Below, piece after piece: positions 7,810-14,023 of a stretch of DNA of 14,910 nucleotides. Within the stretch, counting starts at the first letter, position 1, and each line of letters opens with the position of its first letter. The notes beneath the pieces are model-generated. The model was not told the origin of the DNA. It did not search any database and was given only the letters and a program-made list of their open reading frames with translations. Position numbers and translations under genes: made by a program. Source of the stretch: DATGQT01 sp033720695 (lineage in GTDB: Bacteria > Bacteroidota > Rhodothermia > Rhodothermales > Rubricoccaceae); assembly GCA_033720695.1 (NCBI GenBank), contig JAWWCA010000076.1, positions 1-14,910 of the forward strand, given 5' to 3'.

Positions 7810-9156
7810 ATGCGCTTCTTCCGATCCCTCTACCTCTCGAAGCGGTTCTTCGGGGGGATCGCGGGCCTGGCGGGGCTCTGCGTGGTGGGGTACTGGCTGC
7901 CGGTCGTCTTCCAGACGGCGCAGGTCGGCGTCGGCGTCTTCGTCGCGGCGGCGTTGGCCGACGCTGTGCTGCGGTGGGGGCGCGGCGGCCTCGATGGCGA
8001 GCGGGACGTGCCGCCGCAGCTCTCGAACGGTGACCTCAACGTCATCCGCCTCACCGTGCAGAGCCGGTACCGCTTCCCGGTCCGGGTCCGGGTCCTCGAC
8101 GAGGTGCCGGTGCAGTTCCAGGTCCGCGATGGCGGGTCCGTCGAGCGCCTGGGGCCCGGCGAGGCGAAGCGGCTCCGGTACACCCTGCGCCCGACGGAGC
8201 GGGGGGCGTACCGGTTCGGCGCGCTCAACCTCTACGCGGCGTCGCCGCTCGGCCTGCTGCTCCGGCGCTTCTGGGCGGCCGAGGCGGCCGAGGCGGCCGT
8301 GTACCCCTCCATCCTTCAGATGCATCGGTTCGCGTTCCTGGCGACCTCCAATCGTCTCGAAGAGGTCGGCGTCAAGAAGGTGCGGCGGGTGGGGCAGACG
8401 ATGGAGTTCGACCAGATCCGCGCCTACGTGCCGGGCGACGACCGGCGGACGGTCAACTGGAAGGCGACGGCGCGGCGGAGCGGCGGGCCGGGCGGCCTTC
8501 ACCTCATGGTCAACCAGTACGAGGAGGAGCGCGCGCAGCCAGTCTACGCCGTCCTCGACATGGGGCGGACGATGCGCGCTCCGTTCGGCGGTCTCACCCT
8601 CCTCGACCACGCCGTCAACGCGTCCCTCGTCCTCCTCAACATCGCGCTCCAGAAAGGCGACAAGGCGGGGCTCGTCGCGTTCAACGAGGGGGTCCGCGCC
8701 ACGCTGCCCGCGAGCCGGCGGCGCGGCCAGCTCGGCCGCCTCCTCGAAGCGCTCTACCGCCTCGACACCACGTTTCTCGATCCCAGCTTCGAGGCGCTCC
8801 TCGCCACGATGGAGCACGCGGTGCGGCAGCGCGGCCTCGTCCTGCTCTTCACCAACTTCGAGACCCGGAGCGGGATGCGGCGCCAGCTCCCCTACCTGCG
8901 TCGGATCGCCCGGCGCCACCGGCTCGTCGTGGTGTTCTTCGAGAACACAGGCCTACGAGCGCTCCTCGACCGCCCGGCCCGGCGCGAGGAGGACGTCTAC
9001 GTCAAGGCGTTCGCGGAGGGCCTGGAGGTGGAGAAGCGCGAGATCGCACGGGAGCTGGAGCGTCACGGCATCGGCGCGCTGCTCACGACGCCGGAGGCGC
9101 TGACGGTGGACGCCATCAACCGCTACGTGCAGCTCAAGGCTCGCGGACCATTCTGA
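7810..9156 (+). CDS. DUF58 domain protein (MoxR partner, membrane-anchored)
   Basis: A 448-residue DUF58 protein, the usual genetic partner of MoxR ATPases. Two hydrophobic helices near the N-terminus (about 14-32 and 37-54) should anchor it in the inner membrane, followed by a large soluble part. The DUF58 signature EFDQIRAYVPGDDRRTVNWKA lies at about 199-219. Downstream is a vWA-like fold in which the metal-binding DxSxS motif is replaced by DMGRTM, so classical MIDAS metal binding is doubtful. The ATG at 7810 is directly preceded by an in-frame GTG at 7807; I prefer the ATG (MRFFRSLYLSKRFF). No further bat-type genes (vWA or TPR) follow, because the next gene is convergent. Its role is probably in envelope integrity or stress, by analogy with MoxR/DUF58 operons, and is not proven here. 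Confidence 0.9.
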   Translation: MRFFRSLYLSKRFFGGIAGLAGLCVVGYWLPVVFQTAQVGVGVFVAAALADAVLRWGRGGLDGERDVPPQLSNGDLNVIRLTVQSRYRFPVRVRVLDEVPVQFQVRDGGSVERLGPGEAKRLRYTLRPTERGAYRFGALNLYAASPLGLLLRRFWAAEAAEAAVYPSILQMHRFAFLATSNRLEEVGVKKVRRVGQTMEFDQIRAYVPGDDRRTVNWKATARRSGGPGGLHLMVNQYEEERAQPVYAVLDMGRTMRAPFGGLTLLDHAVNASLVLLNIALQKGDKAGLVAFNEGVRATLPASRRRGQLGRLLEALYRLDTTFLDPSFEALLATMEHAVRQRGLVLLFTNFETRSGMRRQLPYLRRIARRHRLVVVFFENTGLRALLDRPARREEDVYVKAFAEGLEVEKREIARELERHGIGALLTTPEALTVDAINRYVQLKARGPF

Positions 9157-9173
9157 GAAACCCGCGGGGTCTC
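9155..9173. terminator. Possible bidirectional hairpin between convergent genes
   Basis: GAGA (9155-9158) and TCTC (9170-9173) flank a CCCGCGGG core (9161-9168), forming an imperfect inverted repeat in the 29-nt gap between two convergent genes. On the minus strand the core is followed by TTTCT, a short T-run, which suits termination of the acyltransferase transcript. The stem is imperfect, so the call is tentative. Confidence 0.3.
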
Positions 9174-9185
9174 GTCCGAGGGCCT

Positions 9186-9833
9186 CTAGCCGGCCTCCCC
9201 GTCGCCGTCTCCGCCCATGAGCTGGTCCGGCGCCGGCCGGGCATAGAGCTCGGGGTTCTTCCCCTCCACGCCGTCGAAGTAGGCGACGATGCGGCGGAGG
9301 TCGGCGGCGAGGTCGTCGGTGAGGTGGAGCGTGGGGCCGGGCCCGATCACCTTCCGCCGGTAGTCGAGGGGGATGAGGACGATGGGGACGTCCACGGCGC
9401 GGGCGATGCGGTAGAAGCCCGTCTTCCAGCGGTCGGAGCGGCCGCGCGTGCCCTCCGGGGTCATGCCGAGGAGGAAGGCGTCGCGCCGGTGGAACTCCTC
9501 GATGGCTTCGCCCACGAGCCCGCCGGGGCGGCTGCGGTCTACGGGGATGCCGCCGAAGGCGCGGAGGAGCCACCCCACCGGCCCCCGGAACGCCTCGCGC
9601 TTGGCGAAGAAGTGGACCTCCAGCCCGTAGGCCGCCGCCGCCGACAGCCCCACCACGGCGTCCCAGTTCGAGGTGTGCGGGGCGCCGACGAGGACGAACT
9701 TCGACCGGTCCGGGTAGGTCCCTTCGAGCCGCCAGCCGAGGAGGCCGAGGACCAGGCGGCCGAGGAGGCGGGTGAAGGCGGTGCCGCGGCTCGGGACGGC
9801 CGGGGGGAGCGTCTCGGGGGGAGGCAGGCGCAT
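9186..9833 (-). CDS. PlsC-like 1-acylglycerol-3-phosphate acyltransferase family protein
   Basis: A probable membrane-associated acyltransferase of 215 residues. It belongs to the PlsC/LPLAT superfamily, which transfers fatty acyl groups to lysophospholipids or related acceptors. The catalytic HxxxxD motif is HTSNWD (about 51-56). The PEGTR motif is followed by a basic stretch and GFYRIARAVDVPIVLIPLDY, typical of the shorter branch of this family. The segment around FTRLLGRLVLGLLGW near the N-terminus is hydrophobic and may sit in the membrane interface. I took the ATG at 9833, which shares its A with the TGA stop of the upstream esterase (TGATG), so translation is probably coupled. It runs towards the DUF58 gene. 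The true acceptor is not clear from sequence; glycerolipid is the default. Confidence 0.88.
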   Translation of the reverse strand: MRLPPPETLPPAVPSRGTAFTRLLGRLVLGLLGWRLEGTYPDRSKFVLVGAPHTSNWDAVVGLSAAAAYGLEVHFFAKREAFRGPVGWLLRAFGGIPVDRSRPGGLVGEAIEEFHRRDAFLLGMTPEGTRGRSDRWKTGFYRIARAVDVPIVLIPLDYRRKVIGPGPTLHLTDDLAADLRRIVAYFDGVEGKNPELYARPAPDQLMGGDGDGEAG

Positions 9834-11374
9834 CAGCGCGCGGTCAGCGTGACCGTGTGCGTGACGGAGCCCGTGGCGGTGTCGAGGCGGCAGTGGTAGC
9901 GTCCGGCGGCGAGGGCCTCGGCCGGGAGGGCTCGCTGGTGCTGGCCCGCCGGAAGCGGGACCCCGTCGGCGAGCGCCGCCGTGCGCCGCCCCCGCGCGTC
10001 GTAGCAGGACAGGGAGACGGCGGAGGGGGCGGGGAGCCTGAACCGCAGCGTGGTCCCGCCCACGGCCGGGTTGGGGAAGCTGTCGAGGCGGAGGCCGGTG
10101 TCGCTCTCCGGCACGGGCTCGGTCGAGACGGCGGTGCCGGGGAGCAGCGCCATGAGCACCTCGTCGATGAGCGCGCGCCAGTTGCCCCACGAGTGGCCCT
10201 CGGGCACCTCGTGGTAGGTGAGGTCGTGGTCGTGGGCCTCGAAGAGGTCGCGCATCCGCCGGGCGTTGCCCTCGCCGTCGTTGATCGTCCCCGTCGACAT
10301 GTAGATCGTGAACAGGCCCTCGGGCGCCGCATCCACGAGCTCGAAGAGCGACGGGCCGGTCCACCAATCGGGGTCCTCGCTCACCCAGAACGCCGGCGAC
10401 TGGATGGCGAGCCGGCCGAAGACGTCGGGGTGTTGGAGCCCGAGGTAGGTGGAGAACACGCCGCCGAGCGAGGTGCCCAGGATGACGCGGCCGTCGCGGT
10501 CGGTGCGCGTCCGGTAGGCCGCGTCGATCGCCGGCACGAGCTCCTCGGCGAGGAAGGCGGCGAAGTCGGGGTTCTGGACGTACTGCTCGGCGCGGCGGTT
10601 GTTGGACGGGTTGCCCACCTCGCGCGGGTCCACGAACACGGCGAGGGCCGGCGCGGCGCGGCCGTCGTGAATGAGGTTGTCGAGGACGATGAGGGCGGCG
10701 CCGAGGCGGTCGTCGCTGTACTCGTGGCCGTCGGTGACGTAGAGGACAGGGAGGTCCGAGAGGTCGTCGTAGCCGGCGGGGGTGTAGACGCGGTAGTGCA
10801 CCGGGTACCCGAGCCGCGTGCTCTCGATCACCTGGTTGCTCGTGAACGCGCCGCGGGGCGCGTCGGGGTCACGGACGGTCTCCTCGGGGAAGACCCACGC
10901 CGGCATCCGCAACTCGGAGTTGGGCCCGAACCCGCTCCACTGCTGGTGGGGGTTCTCGGGGTCGAGGATCCAGCTGCCGCCCACGACGAGCTTGTAGTCG
11001 ATCCGGGCGGCCGGCGGGAAGGCGTAGACACGGTGCCAGACGCGGCTGAGCCCCACCCGGCTCATCGAGCCCGCGCCCGGGTTCCAGCCGTTGTGGTCGC
11101 CCGCGACGGCGGCGGGAGACGAGTACGATCCGCGGTAGAGAACCACGGCCGAGTCGCCGAGGGCGAAGGGGATCTGCTCGGCCGCGCGGAGGTCGTCCCA
11201 GAGCGCGTCGAAGGCGGCCTCCCGCTCGGCCTCGTCAGCGATGGCGCCGAGGGTGTCGAGGCTGTCGAGGAAGGCGCGGACGTGCGGGAACGGGAGGTCC
11301 TGCGCCGCGACCGGCGCGGCGGCGAGGCCGGCGGCGAGGGCGAGCAGGGCGAGGGCGGAGGCGGGCAGTCGCAT
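9833..11374 (-). CDS. Secreted esterase-D-type alpha/beta hydrolase with T9SS sorting domain
   Basis: A predicted extracellular or surface esterase of 513 residues. The signal peptide is 1-24, with likely cleavage after VAA. An N-terminal E-set/CBM48-like domain (about 72-142, containing VAGDHNGWNP) resembles that before Fes-type and feruloyl-type esterases. The esterase domain (PF00756 type) covers about 185-410, with nucleophile Ser302 in GTSLGG and a probable catalytic His394 in GHSWGNW. The acid is probably an Asp or Glu in INDGEG but is not certain. Residues 428-513 form a type IX secretion C-terminal sorting domain with FPNP, YDARGR and the GRY strand, so after Sec export the protein should cross the outer membrane by T9SS. 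Two cysteines (457 and 495) sit within the sorting domain. The ATG at 11374 was chosen for the signal peptide. The substrate is unknown; candidates are siderophore, carbohydrate or plant-wall esters. Confidence 0.9.
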   Translation of the reverse strand: MRLPASALALLALAAGLAAAPVAAQDLPFPHVRAFLDSLDTLGAIADEAEREAAFDALWDDLRAAEQIPFALGDSAVVLYRGSYSSPAAVAGDHNGWNPGAGSMSRVGLSRVWHRVYAFPPAARIDYKLVVGGSWILDPENPHQQWSGFGPNSELRMPAWVFPEETVRDPDAPRGAFTSNQVIESTRLGYPVHYRVYTPAGYDDLSDLPVLYVTDGHEYSDDRLGAALIVLDNLIHDGRAAPALAVFVDPREVGNPSNNRRAEQYVQNPDFAAFLAEELVPAIDAAYRTRTDRDGRVILGTSLGGVFSTYLGLQHPDVFGRLAIQSPAFWVSEDPDWWTGPSLFELVDAAPEGLFTIYMSTGTINDGEGNARRMRDLFEAHDHDLTYHEVPEGHSWGNWRALIDEVLMALLPGTAVSTEPVPESDTGLRLDSFPNPAVGGTTLRFRLPAPSAVSLSCYDARGRRTAALADGVPLPAGQHQRALPAEALAAGRYHCRLDTATGSVTHTVTLTAR

Positions 11375-11395
11375 CGGGGAGGGGGTAGGGGGACG

Positions 11396-11403
11396 AGAAA
11401 CTA
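11396..11403 (-). promoter_or_regulatory. Weak -7-like box upstream of the esterase gene
   Basis: On the minus strand TAGTTTCT (11403 down to 11396) resembles the Bacteroidetes TAnnTTTG element and lies 21 nt before the esterase ATG. No TTG is seen at the expected -33 position, so support is partial. Confidence 0.25.
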
Positions 11404-11479
11404 CCACCAGGCTGCACCGGCCGGCACCGGACCCACGGGACGTGACGCGGCGTTCGCCGTTGCCCTTCTCCGCCGAACC

Positions 11480-12160
11480 ATGTCCATCCGCGCCCTCCTC
11501 TTCGACCTCGACGGCACCCTCGTCGACACCAACGACGCCCACACCGACGCCTGGGTCGAGGCCTTCCGCCGGCACGGCTACGCGCCCGACCGGTCGGCCG
11601 TCGCCCGGGCCATCGGGATGGGCGGGGACCAGCTCGTGGCCCACGTCCTGGACGAGGCGGCCGAGGCGCGCGACGGCGACCGCCTCCGCGACGCGTCGAG
11701 CGAGGCCTTCGAGGCCCTCGCGCGGCGCCGCCGCTTCCGGCTCTTCCCGGGCGTCGAAGACCTCCTCGTCGAGGCCCGGCGGCGCGGCCTCCGCCTCGCC
11801 ATCGCCACCTCGGCCAGCGACGACGACCTCGCGCTCACCGCGGACCGCACGGGCGTGGACCTCCGCGAGCACGTCCACGTCGTCACGAACGCCTCGCAGG
11901 TGGAGGAGAGCAAGCCCGAGCCCGACGTGCTCCAGGCCGCCCTCGGCCGGCTCGACCTCGCGCCCGAAGAGGCCGTCTTCGTCGGCGACACCGTGCACGA
12001 CGCCGAGGCCGCGGCGCGGGCGGGCGTCCCGTTCGTCGGCGTCACGACGGGGGTGTGGAGCGAGGAGGCCTTCCGAGACGCCGGGGCCCGCGCCGTCTAC
12101 CGGGACACGGCGGCGCTCCTGGCCGCTCTCGACGAAGTCTTGGCCCTCGCGGAGGCGTGA
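11480..12160 (+). CDS. HAD-family hydrolase, beta-phosphoglucomutase/phosphatase-like
   Basis: A cytoplasmic HAD-superfamily phosphatase or phosphomutase of 226 residues. The nucleophile motif is FDLDGT, with Asp9 attacking phosphate and Asp11 as acid/base. Motif II is Thr110/Ser111 in IATSAS, motif III is Lys145 in ESKPEPD, and motif IV GDTVHD has Asp170 and Asp174 for Mg2+. A helical C1 cap lies between motifs I and II (about 15-85), with ARAIGMGGDQ as in beta-PGM-like and sugar-phosphate phosphatases. Retention of Asp11 fits either phosphatase or mutase. The ATG at 11480 places the first motif at the normal position. It is divergent from the esterase across a 105-nt gap and followed by Ppx/GppA after 107 nt. 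HAD substrate specificity cannot be read from sequence; phosphoglycolate, sugar phosphates and nucleotides are all possible. Confidence 0.93.
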   Translation: MSIRALLFDLDGTLVDTNDAHTDAWVEAFRRHGYAPDRSAVARAIGMGGDQLVAHVLDEAAEARDGDRLRDASSEAFEALARRRRFRLFPGVEDLLVEARRRGLRLAIATSASDDDLALTADRTGVDLREHVHVVTNASQVEESKPEPDVLQAALGRLDLAPEEAVFVGDTVHDAEAAARAGVPFVGVTTGVWSEEAFRDAGARAVYRDTAALLAALDEVLALAEA

Positions 12161-12195
12161 GACCGGCCCCCCCGCGCCTCCCCGTCCCGACCCCG

Positions 12196-12203
12196 TGTTA
12201 ACA
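12196..12203. promoter_or_regulatory. TGTTAACA palindrome upstream of the ppx/gppA promoter
   Basis: A perfect 8-bp palindrome in a very GC-rich gap, 13 nt before the TTG of the candidate promoter. It is flanked by CCCCG (12191-12195) and CGGGG (12209-12213). This position would suit an operator or an upstream promoter element; there is no direct evidence of function. Confidence 0.25.
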
Positions 12204-12216
12204 ATCGGCGGGGCGC

Positions 12217-12248
12217 TTGCGGGGCCGTCGGTGCGGTCACTACCCTTG
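12217..12248 (+). promoter_or_regulatory. Bacteroidetes-type promoter for the ppx/gppA gene
   Basis: TTG (12217-12219) is separated by 21 nt from TACCCTTG (12241-12248), which matches TAnnTTTG at five of six fixed positions. This is the best such site in the window. Transcription would start at about 12255, leaving only a short leader before the ATG at 12268. It therefore supports the longer form of the protein. Confidence 0.55.
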
Positions 12249-12267
12249 CGCTCCCCCTCCCGCGTCC

Positions 12268-13953
12268 ATGTCCGACGTCTCCCTCCCCAGTCCCCCCGCC
12301 GTCCCGAGCCCCGTCGGGGCCGACGGCGACCTCGGCGAGATCCCCCCCACCTTCGTCGTCTCCCGGCCGACCGACGTGGCGCCCGTCGTCACGCCCGTCG
12401 AGGGCGACGCCGTGCGGCTGTGCGTGATCGACTGCGGGACGAACTCGTTCCACGCCATCATCGTGGACGCCTTCCCCGACGGCGCCTTCGAGGTGCTCAC
12501 GCGGCAGAAGGAGATGGTGAAGCTGGGCGAGGGGGAGTTCGCCGAGCAGCGGCTGACCGAGGCGGCGATGGAGCGGGGGATGGAGGCCCTCCGCACGATC
12601 CGGTCGGTGGGGGAGGAGTGGGGCGCCTCCGCCTACATCGCCTGCGCCACGAGCGCCATCCGCGAGGCCACGAACGGCGGCGCCTACATCGACCGCGTCC
12701 GGCGCGAGCTCGGCATCGTCATCCGCCCCATCACGGGCGAGACCGAGGCGCGGCTGATCTACCTCGCCGTGAGCCACGCCGTGGACCTCTCCGAGCCGTC
12801 GATCCTCGCCGACGTCGGCGGCGGCTCGACCGAGTTCATCGTGGCCGACGCCGCGGGCGCCCACTTCCTCTGCTCGCTCCCCCTCGGCGCCCAGCGGCTC
12901 ACCGAGCAGTTCGTCACGACCGACCCCGTGAGCCGGAAGGAGTTCCGGGCCCTCCGCGACCACGTCCGCGCCCTCCTCGGCGACGTGTTCGAGGCGGCCC
13001 GCGCCCACCGCGTCCGCCGCCTCGTCGGCTCGTCTGGCACGCTGAACGCGATCGCGGGCGTGACGGCGGCCGCCTACGGCGACGCCCAGGCGCCGCTCCA
13101 CGAGCAGCCGTTCGACGCCGTGCAGGTGCGCGAGGTCACGAAGCGGCTCATGCAGTCGACGCTCGATGAGCGCAACGCGACGCCCGGCGTCACCGACCGC
13201 CGGGCCGACCAGATCGTGGCCGGGGCCGTCCTCCTCGACGTCCTCCTCAAGGACCTCCGGCTGGAGCGGTTCGTCGTCTCGCCCGACGCCCTCCGCGAGG
13301 GGATCGTGATCGACTACGTCGCGCGGGAGTTGAAGTGGATCCGGCGGCTCGCCCCGTACCGGAGCCGGCGGCGGCAGTCGGTCTACGAGCTGGCCATGCG
13401 GCTGCGCTACGACCAGGCCCACGCCGAGCACGTCAAGGCCCTCGCCCTCCAGCTCTACGACGCCGCCGAGCCCCTCCACGGCCGCGACGCCGACGCCCGC
13501 GAGCTGCTCGAGTACGCCGCCGTCCTCCACGACATCGGCTACGCCATCTCCCGGCGCAACCACCACAAGCACGCGCTCTACATCATCCAGGAGGCCGACC
13601 TCCAGGGGTTCACGCCCGAGGAGAAGGCCGTCGTGGCGAACGTGGCGCGCTACCACCGGGCCGGCGCGCCCAAGGCGACGCACGGCGCCTTCCAGCGCCT
13701 CGACGCCGAGCAGAAGCAGCTCGTGCTGGAGCTCGCGGCCTGCCTCCGCCTCGCCAACGGCCTCGACCGGAGCCACTACCGCAACGTCGCCCGCCTCGTC
13801 CCGAAGCTCGAAGGCGAGGGCGGGGAGCGGGTCTTCGCCCTCACGCTCTACACCCACGCCGACCCCGCGCTCGACGTGTGGGCCGCGCGGCAGGGCGCGG
13901 AGCTGTTCGAGAGCGTCTTCGGCGTGCCCGTCGAGATCCGCGTGGCGGGGTGA
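12268..13953 (+). CDS. Ppx/GppA-family phosphatase with C-terminal HD domain
   Basis: An exopolyphosphatase/guanosine pentaphosphatase family enzyme of 561 residues. Members release phosphate from polyphosphate ends or convert pppGpp to ppGpp, linking phosphate stores to the stringent response. The actin-like ASKHA fold shows the phosphate-1 motif IDCGTNSFH (Asp55, Thr58, Asn59, Ser60), ATSAIREATNG, and DVGGGSTEF (182-190, including Glu189). Near residue 255 is SSGTLNAIAG. The C-terminal domain has an HD signature: HDIGYA (His421/Asp422) and NHHKHA (432-435). The first ~48 residues are Pro/Val-rich and probably disordered. A GTG at 12412 would give 513 residues, the length of E. coli Ppx. A good promoter ending 19 nt before ATG 12268 favours the long form. 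Ppx versus GppA is unresolved, and no ppk is in the window. Confidence 0.93.
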   Translation: MSDVSLPSPPAVPSPVGADGDLGEIPPTFVVSRPTDVAPVVTPVEGDAVRLCVIDCGTNSFHAIIVDAFPDGAFEVLTRQKEMVKLGEGEFAEQRLTEAAMERGMEALRTIRSVGEEWGASAYIACATSAIREATNGGAYIDRVRRELGIVIRPITGETEARLIYLAVSHAVDLSEPSILADVGGGSTEFIVADAAGAHFLCSLPLGAQRLTEQFVTTDPVSRKEFRALRDHVRALLGDVFEAARAHRVRRLVGSSGTLNAIAGVTAAAYGDAQAPLHEQPFDAVQVREVTKRLMQSTLDERNATPGVTDRRADQIVAGAVLLDVLLKDLRLERFVVSPDALREGIVIDYVARELKWIRRLAPYRSRRRQSVYELAMRLRYDQAHAEHVKALALQLYDAAEPLHGRDADARELLEYAAVLHDIGYAISRRNHHKHALYIIQEADLQGFTPEEKAVVANVARYHRAGAPKATHGAFQRLDAEQKQLVLELAACLRLANGLDRSHYRNVARLVPKLEGEGGERVFALTLYTHADPALDVWAARQGAELFESVFGVPVEIRVAG

Positions 13954-13962
13954 GCGCAGGGG

Positions 13963-13993
13963 TTGCGATTCTCATTTGGGCTCCCTACTCTGC
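13963..13993 (+). promoter_or_regulatory. Candidate promoter for the right-edge secreted protein gene
   Basis: TTG (13963-13965) stands 20 nt before TACTCTGC (13986-13993), a partial match to TAnnTTTG. It lies in the 70-nt gap after ppx/gppA and ends 30 nt before the ATG at 14024. The spacing fits but the second box is weak. Confidence 0.35.
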
Positions 13994-14023
13994 AGGTCGT
14001 GCTCCAGATCTCTGTCCTGCGTC

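Noticed and set aside
9857..11479. Long plus-strand frame continuous with the HAD gene
   Set aside because: The part before 11480 is antisense to the esterase and has no recognisable domain; HAD motif I begins right after the ATG at 11480.
12097..13857. 586-codon minus-strand frame opposite ppx/gppA
   Set aside because: Val/Glu/Asp/Leu-rich shadow with no motif, while all Ppx/GppA and HD motifs are on the plus strand.
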